A DNA stretch of 64,000 nt from Heliocidaris tuberculata (Eukaryota > Echinodermata > Echinoidea > Camarodonta > Echinometridae): assembly GCA_025618425.1 (NCBI GenBank), contig CM046832.1, positions 21,133,917-21,197,916 on the forward strand, in the 5' to 3' direction. The notes under the pieces are model-generated. The model was not told the origin of the DNA. It worked only from the letters and a program-made list of their open reading frames with translations, and searched no databases. Below are positions 1 through 14,300 of the stretch, one piece after another (the stretch's first letter is position 1; every line of letters starts with the position of its first letter). The translations under genes were made by a program, and so were the position numbers.

Positions 1-3000
1 ATTTGAGCAAAATCAACCGATACAAATATTTTCTGTTCAGAGCCGAAAGGGTGTAACTCTGTATTAAATGATAATGAGTTCATGCTCTTTTGACTGTCAG
101 CAAGAAATACTGACATGGCAGATCTTTCATTTAAAAAAAAAAAAAAACTTTTATACCAACTCTTTGAAAGCTGGAATAAGCTTTGAATAAATTGGAATTC
201 ACTGACGCTGAATGGAATGAAATAAGGAACTTATTTAAGTCAAGAAATGAAGATGTTAATAAAAGTTGATAATTATCATTGCTCAATACATTCTTAATGC
301 CTTACAAAATTGTACACTGAAGGGAAATAGCAGGTCTTACTATGCACACCGTTCTCTACACAATGAACTCTCCCTGACACCCAGGAACTATTTCAACTTC
401 ACTCTACGCTAGATCACTCTTTCTACACTTATTGCCCTGGCACCAACCCGCCTGAATAAACAATTAATTGGATCTGTATTGTTTCTGTAACTCTTGCACA
501 CCGACTCCAGAGGATATCGATGTAAAAGTCATTAAGACAGAGAGAAAAGAAGGTACAGAGCATTCTGCGGCTGAGGCTCGTACCAAGAATCAAGGGTGAA
601 CAACATCCCCTGCATTACAAGATAGGTATGATGTACAAATGACATGGAGCACAATGCTCAATCCAGTGAAGCAAAAAACAGATTAATTGATGTAAACCAT
701 ATGGTAAAAACATATTTGTAATACAAAATAAAACCAGCAAGAATTACCTTCCTTACAATCTGATATTCTATAATAACAATTAGAATTAATGAATCAAATC
801 TGAATGGCATGACTAGTTACTGAATAAAACATATTCTCTGCAGGAATTGTGTGGCTCATCATTATGTAGATTTCCTTACACAGGAATGGAATGTATGAAT
901 TTCTAATAGGTACAATATGATTGGAAATAAGGAAATAATCTTATTTCAATAACTGCTTTCTGTCCATCCCCTCATTATCTAAGCGTACACTTAATATCAA
1001 CATTTTTTATAGTCTGCCTTTGGAATATATGTACATATAATTTCATATCTTTGTGTTGATGTAGCAAGCGCAGCCCAAACAGTAACACAAAACCACGATA
1101 TAGCATTACAGGTCGGGGAGAACCATTTTTATTAGCGAGCATGCAAGCAAGCATCATGGGAATAGAGCCATGTGGGCACGAGACAAGAAAGGGGATATTA
1201 TATCGGGAACAGAAATATCAAATATTGGTATGGGGGAGTGACGATACCAAATTTAGACAACTTGCCAGCTTGTGGTAGAGATGACTACAGATCGACCTGT
1301 ATTATCTTAGCTCAATTTGCTTAACAGTAATATCCTGTCATTCACATCTCTTGCTTACACCTTCCAGAAAAAGAAATCAGTTCAAAATAAATGTGCCTAT
1401 TAGTGGAAGATGTGTGATTGAAATTCACTTTTGTTATCCTTCTGATGAATGGTAAAATGTTCGACATAGAAATGGGTACAGTGAATATTTCAAACCCGAA
1501 AAGTGAAGTTTGTGCTGGAAACACTGAGAACAATAAAGTTACCGACTTCCATCATATGAATACTAAGATGTAGTTGCCAGGGGATTTCTATGTCTGCCTA
1601 AGATTATTATGGTAGCTCACAAATGACTGGCATTAAATTAGTTGAGTGTCCATTATTCTAAATTAAGAAAGAAACAGTGCAAATATGCATGTCTACATTG
1701 GATACTTTTACATGGCTTTTCTGAAATTTGTCTATGTTTTTTGGCTGAAAATCGATTAAAACCCTTTTCTTTATCCAACCCTAAAGATTAGATATATCTT
1801 CAAGGAGCTCCAATCTTGATATCATAGCTTGAATCAATGTCCTTGATAGTCTAAACGAACTTTGCATGACCAAAAACACAGAAGCAGCAGTATAGAATTA
1901 CAGGATGTCACTCAGAATATATGCACCAACTGGATTGGATTGAAAGAAGATACTGGATTTCTGGCAGGAAATTATGGGGAAATTATGAGGAGATTTGAGA
2001 TTTTAACAGAAGTGAATCGCAACCTCAAGCTAAATCACAATGAATGCTATTAATATCTTTTTTACCTTGAAATTCATTAGTTTGTTGTTGGTGGCAATGT
2101 AGACCTATTGTTTCATTGGTATTGATAAGGGGTTAGAGAGATAGTACTTATCGTTCTCCAAGACCCTGAAATTTGAAAGATTGGGTTTTTAATTTTATTT
2201 ATCAAAATCATTTATACAAATAGGAGGAAAGTATCTTTAATTCAAGATAAACCAATACTGATATTCAAGTTTATATAAAAAACCATGAAGGTTAGGTTTG
2301 AAGAATGTTTCCACAGATCCCATAAAAGAAGAGAATTCTCAATATTAGCAAGATCATGCTTTATTTATTTTCTGTTCTTTTACAAAATTTTGTAGTACAT
2401 CTGTTGTGAAATTTAGCAATGTTTTTAGACCTAATATGCGCCTAAAATTAAAGCAAATCCATTTTCAAACGTTTCAGCGTTTATCTATAAATTCAAAACA
2501 GTTTTGTATTGCATACAGATAACATTGCATAAGCATATAGAGGGGAATTCTGAACCTAAAGTTACAAAAATCTATGCCGATTTAAAATATCAAACACATA
2601 TATCATACAAAATTATGGGTTATACATCTACTTCAAGGCACAGAATTCATATGAACATCAAATAAAAAGGAAAAATCATGAAATACATTAAATGGCAAAA
2701 TGTGAGATATTACAGTTTATTTCTCGAGAAATCAGGGCCTATACATTGATAAAAACAATGTAAAAGATTGGAAAACAAGATTGACAGGTGAATGCAGCAC
2801 ATATACTGCTTGACCTACTACCAAACTCGTCAGTTCATTCAGTTCAGACAGGCTTAACCTGAAAAAACATTGATAATGCAACCATATCCCTTGACTTTCA
2901 TTATGACTGTGCCTGCTGTGTAGCTATAGCACTGAGTAATGTATTCAGTGTAAGAATCATGATCAATGCCCTTCATGACAAAAGAGCAAAAAAACTTTGA

Positions 3001-6000
3001 CATTTCAATTTTCTTTTAAATCAGTTGGAAAAAGTAATAATTCTAAGCAAAATTGGATGGATGGATGGTGATGATGGTACGGAATAATTCCTGTAAATTC
3101 ATCCTTCGGTTATAAATGTTAAGAGATATCGTACTGCAGTAAGAATAATTTATAATTTTTACTGAAAATAAACGTGAATCTTTCCCTTACCATTTGACCA
3201 TTTTTCTTGAAATTTTTTCCCAGATTCTAAATCAAACTAATAAGCACTCCAAGTACTTTCACAACCATGTCAAAATGGAAAATAGTAACTTTGAAGGTAA
3301 TCTGGGGTTCTTGCAATTTGTTTTGAGAGAAATGGGGAAAATGTGATTTTGATTTGTTTATCATGCAGTGATAAGTTTGTCAAGACCACCAAAATATAAA
3401 CAAATTTACAAAAAGCGAAAATACCATTAATGAGCTGTTTATAGCATATCCTATCAAATTTGTTGGGTAGGTATTGTTCATGACTATAGTCTTGCTTTGG
3501 CTAATTAAATTTTGTTGAAATTAAGTGATAACTTTTTTTATCTACAACTCTAGCAAGATTACCTTTAAAAGTGCTACCACCTGGAGTGAGAAATTGTCAG
3601 CTTAACCAACACAGTTTAACTAAAAGATAAAAACAGATTTATTATGTTGGTACATGAAAAAACAGGTAGTGAGAGAGGTGCTGGTAGCTTTTTCTTATAT
3701 TTCATTGTAAAAAGTGTGTGAAATTCAATTAATCAACTTGCAAAGACCTGAACCGCAGACACACACCAAAAACTCAGACTGATTGATTCCTGTAGGAGAC
3801 ATGTACCATGTAAACTTATAGTGCAATAATTTTTTTATCAGTCTCCTGCAGATTGTGATGACCCTGTTTTTTTTTAATGGCATTTAATTCAAAATATTGA
3901 TCAGGTTTGAATAAGATATGTTTGTGAGATTATACTCATCTAAATTCATTCTTACTTTTATTGCTTTTATTTTACAGTTAATTTCAGTCTTCAAATTTAT
4001 ATCACAAAGAAAGTTTTTGTTCAAACTGAACAAATTTGTTCCTTCTGAGATAATATTTAATTCAAATTCTTCCTTGTATATTTTGATCTCTAATGTACAT
4101 CTGTTCTTCTTCATTTTTGTCTGATTATTCTCCTTCCCAATCATTACCACCAATAATTTAGGCTATAAATCAAATTCATCAATTATTTCTTGAGTAGTAC
4201 AATATCCTCACAGTGGGACATATTTGATACAAGATATCATTTACGCAATCCCCGTTTGCACTACACGAAGGTCGTTTTCTTGATTCATTTGACTCATGTA
4301 ACTTCCTTCTGGTAGCTTGTAAAAACCTGGAGCCTGATAGACAGCTTAACATATCACTTTTAATGGAAATTAAAATTACAGGTAGCGGTTCATCTCTGTC
4401 CTTTCTGTATATTAAAGAAAAACTCAAAGTATGGCCCTGCAACAAAAACTGTACAAATCTTTTTAAAAATATTTATGGGATTTTTTTTCACTCACATTTG
4501 TCACATCAACATAAAGATTTCTTGTACAGAATATATTCCTAAAAACTGTCTCCTATGCTATCAGTTCATGCCTTCTTATGAAGGCAGGAATATTCTATAT
4601 TTAAAGGAAGTAAAACAAATCTATTAAAAGATATTGCCCTTTTACATCTGTCCATGTTTTCATTCATCACTCATAACTGAAAATAACCTAGCATAGATTT
4701 GTATGCTATATCAACTAGGAAGCAAAATAAAATGTACTGTCATTTAGAGTTTCACTTTCATGACAGCAAATTAAATGGATAAAATCTAGTGTAATAATTA
4801 TCATTAAGCTTTTTGACATGTAAGCTGTCTAAACCAAAAGCCTTGTTTAGAAATGATATAGTAAACCACCTTTACAAGATGCCAGGGCAAAATGGACTGA
4901 CATTTAAGCATAGTGTGAAGAAAAGAAGAAAATTCATGTAATATGATATATATTTATTTTACATAATAAAATACACTGATCACATAGTATGCATAGCCTA
5001 GGGATTTGTTGTATATATGCAGCTGTTCTCTTTAATCCCACCTGTCATTAATTGTTTCCATTTTGCTGCAGTGGGTTTTTTTTTAAATCATGTCTGACGG
5101 GGGCTTCTGAGTAGAAATAGACCAGCAAATAACACTCATGAATCTTAAACCAAGAGTAAACTGGTTAATGAGCATTGATAAGCAGATGGGTACAAATGCA
5201 CAAGTGTATGATATTTAAGAAATACACTTATCTCTGCAAATACAAACCATTGGATTTTGAGTTTGCAAGTGCTATATCACAAATTCTGTCTTTTTTGAGG
5301 TACTATAATTTTCAACTGAACATAATTAATGGACCTTTAAACCCCTGCACATACCTAGATGTCTGTTATCCAGGTTGTGTTTTTACCCAGGTACCGGACA
5401 TTATGGATAAAAGATATGCTGGAATTTCCTGGAAGGAAACATGTCCAATCCTGTTAACCTACCAAACTTATAAACACATCTAACCACAGGTTAAGATTAT
5501 CTATAAAAAAGAAATGAAAACAAAAGCTACTGAAAGTAGGCCTACATGTTTGCCTCTATGCCTGCTACTCTCATTTTATATTGAGTTTTCCTTTTCTCTA
5601 TAATTAGCTGTCCCCAGGTCATGTAGAGATTCCAATACTGATACAGAAAAAGAGTGAAGGTATCAACATTAATCTGAAGATGTGACATGAAAAATAAATG
5701 CAATGGTTATTTTTTTTTTTTAAACTATACCTGGTAGTAAAATTAAACAGAAGCGGGAATTGCTCAACTGATTTAATAGAATGGGACTTTTTGCTTCTTG
5801 TCTCAATACTCTAGTAAATGTTGCAGAATTCTTCAATCCTAACACAAGCACTCTAGATCAGAAGCTAAACAGATTACAAGCAAACAGGATTATTTTACCG
5901 GTTTCCCTAATTTTCCACTGTATGCTATACAGTACAAAGCTTCCTGATTTATCATGTTGTACAGTCCATTCTGAAGAATTTATTATATATAATAGACAAG

Positions 6001-6041
6001 GAAGCAAATTGCATCTAGTTAAACCATAAATTAAAAAATCC

Positions 6042-6547
6042 TTAAAGGGAAAGTTCACCCCGAAGATTACTTGAGTTTAAAAAATGCAGAAAAAATAAAG
6101 AAAAATATTGGCGAAAGTTTGGACAAAATCCGTTAAAGAATAACGGAGTTATGGACTTTTGAAGTTTTGATTTTGTGACGTCACATGCGAGCAGCTCCTC
6201 CATGATGTAATGTGATAAATATTCCATAAAATACAGTTTTCTCAGAAAATTTAGAATATTTTCGTCTGTGCATTTGATATATTGTCAGAAATGTTATTCA
6301 ATACTAGATTCTGAAAAGAAACAATATCAATTTATCGTGGAACGTAAAAAAAAATGCGAATATATGGAATATTTATTACATGACCAATGGGCAGCTGCTC
6401 GCATGTGACGTCACGAATCCAAAACTTTAAATACTCATAACTCTTTTATTATTTGACCGATTTTCATCAAACCTTCGCCAATATTTTTCTTTATTTTTTC
6501 TGCATTTTTTAAACTCAAGTAATCTTCAGGGTGAACTTTCCCTTTAA
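6042..6547. mobile_element. Palindromic MITE with TTAA flanks, copy 1
   Basis: TTAAAGGGAAAGTTCACCC at the left (6042) and GGGTGAACTTTCCCTTTAA at the right (6547) begin inverted arms of about 165 bp, both containing TGACGTCACATGCGAGCAGC or its complement. A TTAA duplication is the piggyBac-type target site. Related to the elements at 20101 and 40079. Confidence 0.85.
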
Positions 6548-8479
6548 CTGTCATAAATTGTTGAATTAGTTAATTGCTGCTAAAGTAGTTTTGAAACTGA
6601 AAGTAAAAGCTATATATACCTACAAAATGAATGGTGTTAGTGAGCAGAGATAACAGATATGTTTAAATGACTCTGTAGAATACAAAGTAGAATTTATAAT
6701 TCATTCCATGGAGGCAAAGTATAGTGAAATAAAGAGGAAGTTTGATTCCCGTTGGGGTTGTTTCCAAAGAAATTTTTCTTTGTGACAGAAACTGCCTCAA
6801 TGAAATATAGTTTCACTTTTATGGCTTGAACTGCTATAAGATTTTCACTTGTTAATTAAGCCCTGATTGATGAATACATGGTTACAATTTTTTTTTCAGA
6901 ACCAGGAAGGAACATAAAGCTCTGTTATTGTTTTGGGGTCCATTAGCATTTAATGCATATAAGTCTTTATGAATGCTAGCTCATGTATGTCACAACACTT
7001 TGCAAATGTACAGTATGTAAGGGAATATTTAATGCAAGAAAGACTTATTTTTACATGCCAGTATTCTGTGTTATAGTCTATGTTGGAATATTCATGTAGA
7101 GGTATAAAGGCAAATGATTTACACCATTCAAACAATGGTATGCCATTTTCATAAAATTATTAATCAATAGACTGCTTCGGTAATGTATGCACATTTTATA
7201 CATACCCTTCAAACAAAGGTTGTTCTTGACAACCTGAAAGCTTGCCGGACATAGCAACAAGTAATGTATGCAAACTGGATTCCAAGCATTGAGGCTCATT
7301 TATAAAAAGCAGGTTGATGGAATAGCTCGTCACTAGGTGCTCAGAGAAGAACTGTGCATAAATTTGTATACATTACAGAACCGGTCTATTGACAAGGATA
7401 TTATTCTGCTATATTGACTGTGCATCCATGTAGCTACACTAAAATTAGCTTCATCTTTTTCAATGTTCACTTTCTGTCTCACTCCTCACTTGATAATGGT
7501 TACGGCAAATGTGCTTGGTCAATAAATTAATGTTAAAGGTAACATAACTTCAAAATTCATAAATGCCTATACCTACTACCTATTAAAGTTCTGACAATGT
7601 CAGTAAATTTGCCAAATAACACCCTGAAAGATTTGTTGTATCATGCATTTGATACTAAAATTTCAGCAATTCTTTTTTCTTTTTTTTTAAATCTTATCAT
7701 ACTTCTGCCACAACACCAAAAACTTTGTGTTTATAACCACATAAGGAAGTTTACCTAAACTATGCAGTTTCTAGGGTATATTTTCACTGCTTGCTCATCA
7801 TGGTTTGTGGTTTATTTGTTTCCTAAACAACTCTGCACATGACTGCACAGTAGCTAATATATATATATATGCATGGAAAGAATATGATTTCACACAATAC
7901 AGAACTCATATACAAGCAGCATATAATTTCTCAAATTACAACGTGGTAAATATGTAAAAATTTGTTTGCTGCAATGAATCTTCCTTAACACTGTGCATGA
8001 TTGATGGTGCAAATATTTAAACAATTTTATTTCATTTTCTCTTGGTTTGATTTATTAGTTCATGGGCCTTCTTTTCAGGTCTGTACATCATAAATTTTAA
8101 TAGATATCATATCAATGGTTCATGGCTACAATACAGCACATATTTTGCCACTAATAATCACTAGGCCGAAATCTAAGGACCAGTAACTGTGCAAAACATG
8201 GTTATAAATGAGTAGTTAAGAAATAAACATTATCTCTTTATGCAGTTCCAGTTTGGACCAGGATATTCAGAGCCATATTTGTGATACACATTACTGTAAA
8301 ACCAGGAACATTCACAACATATCAAACTTTGGCCATTTTCACAGCAAGAAACTTACGCTAACTGCAAAAAAAATTCAGTGTTGTCTCACTTGTGAAACCC
8401 CCCGCAAAATTTGCTAACATTAAATGCATGCGAAAGTTTCGGGTTATACAGTATTAGAATTGTGGAAAGTGAAGCCATA

Positions 8480-8865
8480 CAAATCAAAGTATACCAATCA
8501 CCTCAAAAAATAATATGTGTACAGCTAGAATTTATGAAGTTAACTTTAAAACACTATCTGACCATCTATGGGTTAACGGTTAAAGGCTCAAGAGTGTGAA
8601 GAAAATAAGGGAAAACATTAAACCCCCTCGTGCGGAACCCAACTCTAACTTCAGTTCCACAAGGGCTCTAAATTGTGTGTGAGTGTGTACGGGTACATTG
8701 ACTAGTCTACTCACAAGTTGCTGTGATGTTTGTTTAGAGAGTATTAAAACTTGCAATATCTCTATATAGAATTAACATTTGAAGCTCATACTTTGAATAT
8801 ATATAGTGACATGGAACCCCCAACATACACAGCAAAATATTTTTTTGTGATTAGTACCCCTTCAA
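8480..8865. mobile_element. About 370-bp interspersed element, copy A
   Basis: Shares TACCAATCACCT, a middle stretch with GCGGAACCCAACTC, the block TACGGGTACATTGACTAG, the block AATATCTCTATATAGAATT and ACATGGAACCCCCAACATAC with two other copies (B and C). Orientation as copy C. Ends ...GTGATTAGTACCCC. The centre forms a small hairpin around GTGCGGAAC..GTTCCAC. Confidence 0.75.
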
Positions 8866-9879
8866 TTGATATAATGAGATGACCATTTCATACTTATCAT
8901 CTTTGTATACTTCAAAATGTTTATAAATACACAAATAGTAATTGTACAGAGTGTAATGATTTTAAACAGCTAATGAGAAAACAAAGCTTTTTATGAGCAT
9001 ATATGTTTTGTTGATCCCAAACATGCTTTACTGTGTAAAGTTGAATTACTCTCTGCACCTTGTAATACACATACAATTCATATTCCGGGTTTGTCCTTTT
9101 CTTTCTATAATGCGTTTCTTCAGCAGTTTTAACCATTCCTTCATGGTTGACAAAGCAAGCACAATTCAGATTTAATGATTGATAATGACCAAAACTTATA
9201 TTATCCTGTATTCTGTAAAACTTGGCCAACTTACATACAAGGTGAGATTCCATGGGCTTACTTTTCAGTTAGTTTTATCATTGAAGTGATACACACAAGA
9301 TAAAAAACTCTTTCAACTGACAAGTTTTCTAGTAAGCTGCAAGTTCTATTTTTTAGCTTTTCAAATCTTGTTAGAAAAGACACATCCTGCAAAATATGCT
9401 ACCTTCAATACAGTTTCTATGCTTACATGAAACCATACAAGGCTATTTTATACATATTCTTAGAACCAAATACACAATACAGGATGATTCTGAAGGTTAA
9501 ATTTGTATTTTGTGGAATTTCATTTTTTACAGATGTAGCAATGTAGCAGTTTGAATGACCAACAATAAATGACTGCAATTTATCATAACTGCTCCATTAA
9601 TTTCACTATTAGTCCAAATCTTTAATGACAAATAACTGAACAATAATACAAAGTGCAAAAGCATTTAAAATAAGTCAATTTGACAGTTTTTACCAGACTA
9701 TTTGGAACTTCATTTTTGTCACATGTACAGTGATCCAAATGGTCTAGGGATATTTAGCTGAATATTTGCATAACTCATGCTCCAATAATTTGTTTCCCTT
9801 GTATGAATATACATGAATCTATTAATGCATGCCTACTGAATCAACTGGAACTAAAAAAGGCAATAAGGATATGATGAAA

Positions 9880-10045
9880 ATGTGGAGGTGTCATTCATTC
9901 ATTTGACTTTCAATCAAAAGGTTGAGGGTTCGAATCCCATCCCAGCACTAACATCTTTCGGCAAGTCATTAATCCACACTTGCCACTCTCCACCCAGGTG
10001 TAAATGTGTACCCGATGTGCTAGAGCGCTACTTGAAGGTAATGCC
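9880..10045 (+). mobile_element. tRNA-derived SINE, degenerate copy
   Basis: The B box GGGTTCGAATCCC (9928-9940) is preserved; the A box region is eroded. The body (TTTCGGCAAGTCATTAATCC, CCACCCAGGTGTAAATGTGT then ACCC) matches the SINE at 45985-46280 in opposite orientation. The copy is 3' truncated and lies in the CPEB1 intron. Confidence 0.7.
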
Positions 10046-11228
10046 CCAGCTGTTAAAATGTAAGCTAATGGCTTCACAACACACATTATTTGCTATCATA
10101 CACAATGGTGCAAATATAGAATGGAAATGCCCAGATGGGCATAGCGATATTTTCTCCAGTTTCCTGACTTTCTTTACCTTTGACAGTATTTTTTTTAAAG
10201 GGGAAAGAGTGAGGTAAACCACATAAGGCTTATCAGGAAAGAATTTGCACTTGACACTGAAATGTGAATAACAAAATTTCTTGTTGCATTTTCTCAACTC
10301 AAACCATATTACCACTCCATGATTACCACATTCTTGACCCTCCTTTACACTTTTTAGGTGAATGGACTGCAACTTTTTTTTTCAGTTGCTGTCATACAAT
10401 GGGTTGTAATAAGTTGTACTTGTTTGAAATATGTGACTTTCACTTAAAAGGAAGGTTGAGTTCTGGGAAAGGTGATAAATAATTCTCATTCTTTTTATGT
10501 CAGTTTGGAAGAACATCATAGTAGAAATGTCCCCTGGAAAGGATTTCGTTTCAAATGCCCTTACATTCGAAATATGACAAAATACGGCTGAAGTGGCGAA
10601 CATTCACAGCAAATCTGTGTGAAGTCCCATATACCCATTTATGTGTGCGTTGCACATGCTTATGAGCAAGTTTGGGTTAATTTCTTTCCATTTGGATGAT
10701 TCCCAAACCTCACAGTATATACATCAATCCTTATTTAGACATGATCAACCTTTCCCAATCACTTCCAGACAGTTTCTTTCACAATGTAATCACATGACCA
10801 GAACTCAATATAAGGAATAGCTAAATCATCAAATCCTCTGCAGTGAGCCAGAAGAGCCTAAACTGTGAAGATTAAAAGATACAAATTTACACCATTCTGG
10901 CTCTCACAAGACAAATTCCAGCTAGACGTCAGTGTCTACACTTGCCCTATCTCTTGTTCCAAATATTCATGAACAATGATTCATACTCCTCAGTCCTATC
11001 CTCACTGACCCTTACAGTAGATGTATATTGCATATTTCAACCAGGCAGGGCACTATTCAATCTTTTCTTTAAATTGGAATTGAAGTAAACATGTTTCAAG
11101 ATTCCAGGAAGAAAATGGAAACTTCTTCAATCTGTTTGAAAATTGATGTGCTCAATCAAAGCCACTGTAATAGTATTCCATGGCAGTACAGTTTGGAATT
11201 AAAATGAATAGATGTGAGACTGACATAC

Positions 11229-11318
11229 CTTTAGGAGGATACCTTGGATGTTTCCCATCTTTCCCTGGCCATTCTACTCTGATCAGACCAAAAGGTTTGA
11301 AGGAAGCTTGTAGACCAG
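11229..11318 (-). CDS. CPEB1: CPEB1 exon 6 (RRM1 continued)
   Basis: Acceptor CTTATAAACAG|CTGGTCTA and donor CCTCCTAAAG|GTATGTC; 90 nt, phase 1 in and out. It codes for [14 protein letters not shown] then [17 protein letters not shown], the highly conserved loop and strand of CPEB RRM1. The next exon should begin near GYVYLxFE; no such sequence was found between here and position 1. Confidence 0.95.
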
Positions 11319-14300
11319 CTGTTTATAAGAGAATAAATAACAGTGCACAACAGGGTAAAACAATTTGTTTTCTTAAAGGGTACCAATCACCAAAAATAAT
11401 TTTGCTCTGTATGTTAGAGGTTTCATGTCGTTATACTATATTCAAAATATGGGCTTCAAATATTAATTCTATAAAGAGATACTGCAATTTCAATTACACT
11501 CTCTATAAGCGTAAAAGCGACCCATGAGTAGACTACACAACGCACCCGTACGCACTCGCCAAGATAAAGGTTCGCGCGGAACCAAACTCGGAGTTCAGTT
11601 CCGCGTGAACATTTTCATGTTATCCTTTATTTCCTTCATACTCATTAACTGTTGACCTATATAATACCAGACAAAGTTCTTTGAGGTTGATTTTATACTT
11701 TCTAGCTGTACACAAATTATTTTTTCAGATGATTGGTACACTTTAATACTCCACAAATTCAATTCAAATTAAATTCAATACAACTCACCTTGAAGCAACC
11801 CCCCCCCAAAAAAAAAAAGATTTGTTAAAACAGCAAGATAAAGACCTTGAGAATTTAAAAAAAATGGAATTATATGTATACAGCATGTCCCCAATAAAAT
11901 TACAATCGGACTTTCAGCATCAATAGCTTTCAAACTTGGAAGAAAGGGACCCATGACATGCTTTATATAAATCCCTATTTCTTGGTGATTATTGGACCAA
12001 ATTTGACGGGGTCTTCACTGTCTGGTAGAGAAACAGATATAGTTTTGTAATCCAGTATGACTTTTCATATTACAAATATATTTCTTTCGTAATCGATACC
12101 CAAATGCCGACTGTAATTTTTTCTGGGACATACTGTATATCTAGGTAAGATGTGAAATAACCTTTGTATAAAAAATGTGTTTCCATTAAACAAAATAAGC
12201 ATATAAATCCAAAGACCTAAGTGTAAGGCTTCACAGAGAATGTTGAGGTCTTTAATGCATCAGAAAATCCACAACCATAAGATTAAAGTGTACCAACCAC
12301 CTGAAAAAAGAATTTGTATACCACTAGAAAGTATAAAATTAACCTCAAAGAACTTTATCTAAAAATTCTATAGGTCAACAGTTTAGGAGTATGAAGGAAA
12401 TAAAGGATAACATGAAGGTGCTCGCAGGGAACCGAACCTCTGAGTTGGGTTCCGCACGAGCCCTAATCTTGGCGAGCGCGTACAGGCGTTGAGTAGTCTA
12501 CTATGCTTATAGCGAGTATAATTAAACCTGTAATATCTCTTTATAGAAGTGATATTCAAAGCCCATATTTGGAATATAGTAGAATGACATGGAACCTCTA
12601 ACATACAGAGTAAAATATTTTTTGGTGATTGGTACTAGTAAATGGTACCCTTTAATCCTTTCTCATTGATTTTATATAATGAAGCCATACAACATGCAAT
12701 ATTCATTAAGTTCTTGAAACAACATCAAATATACAGACAGCCGTTATACACTCTAGTTATTCTACATGTGGATGTTTCTGGGATTGGATTTCCAGAGGAG
12801 CAGTTTTCACTGTATTCAAATTGCAATATAAGTAGGCAGACCATTTGATTGCATCTAATAGCTAGTCTGAATTAAAGAGTCGACTGATGTTTGAAAGAGA
12901 GATATACATATATAAAAATAAAAAGGTGTCTACACAATACTGAAGCACATATTTCTACATTAAGAGTGTCAGTCATGCTCATATTTCATATTTTTTCTCT
13001 AAGTGGCATGTTGTTAGCAGTCCTAGACACTATGCTAAACCATATGGTGCCAAATACCATACAAACAAATGACGAATAAATTATTCTGAAGACATACAAT
13101 AAGGCCTATAAGAGATGTGCACGGTTTATGCATATTTTTTTTTAGATATGTATGTTATATACATTCATACCTTTATTGGTACATTCACAGGATTGCAATC
13201 CCAAGGTTAATGTTACCACTGAAAAATCAGTTTCAAGTACAACACATGGTTATAAGGTCATGGATTTGAGAAAATTGTGCAACTGATGTATCCATATATG
13301 GATATATACTATATATATAGTCTGAAACTACAAAAATAATTTAATTCTGCAAAATCTATGCCTCATATATATATACTCTCGCTGGGTGGCTTATCACTTA
13401 GAATACAGTTTTCTCTTTCAAAATTGCACATTATTATATTCTGACATTAATCCGTGTGATCAGCACCATATGCCTGTAAATAGATTTATTCCCCATTCAG
13501 CAATTCAGGGATATATCTTTCATCACTAGGCATGTGTTAAACCATAAATTTGTTAACACAAATTTAGCAATTTCTTGAAAATAGAATGTTGGTATTCCAA
13601 ATATTGTTCAACCATGCATGGTCATCAAAATTCAAACAAGTCTGCATTCATCCCTGTGAACTGTATTTATGGACATTACAACTAAATTTTGAATGTGAAT
13701 TTATGTATTGTACATAGAAAACAATACAATTATCCTTCCCTTTTCATAACCAATGAACAAATGGTTTAATGAATGAAGCCTTTTGTTTGTAAAGGGATGT
13801 GATAAATATAACATATTGTTCATGCAAATAGCATCGTTGGATGCTGAGACAATGAAACCAAGTGTAATAAATGTGAGATACAAGTAATTCCATAGCAAAA
13901 AAACAACAAAAACAGACAATATGATAAACATAAGATTTATAAATTGATCTTACCCTCAGTAATGTCCCAGGGTACCCCACCAAGGAATACCTTACAGGAA
14001 TAAGTGGGGTTGCGGTATACTTTGGGAGGTAACTGTCCACTCCATGTGCAGGTTGGCTGACAAATAGCTATAAACAAGTAAAGTAAAAAATATAGTCTGA
14101 TTATGTTTTAGCAAATTATAGATCATATGCTCATTAAGCATAGGGATAAAAAAAATGAAGGACATATCAGCTTATGGGTATATCATCTACTGATGTTTCT
14201 TCTGTAAGCACTTTTGTTCAGTGCACATTGAGACATCAAAACAAAATGTAAAACAGGGAAGAATGATAAAAATGGCGATGTTTACTGCACCATACATTGA

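Larger units (their letters stand above)
1..11228. other. Non-coding: CPEB1 intron after exon 6
   Basis: AT-rich sequence with no convincing exon on either strand. Apart from the listed MITEs (6042, 8480) and SINE (9880) I see only short homopolymers and a few TA runs. CPEB1 exon 7 would be expected to the left on the minus strand; none was recognised. Confidence 0.6.

Noticed and set aside
7078..7299. Open frame with an apparent donor after CLKG
   Set aside because: No acceptor, no recognisable domain, and composition like surrounding AT-rich intron.
1..11228. CPEB1 exons for the rest of RRM1, RRM2 and the zinc-binding domain
   Set aside because: Searched the minus strand for GYVYLxFE, VQVIPW, TVFVGxLHG, SGRVTF, QIDPYLED and cysteine-rich blocks; none was recognised.
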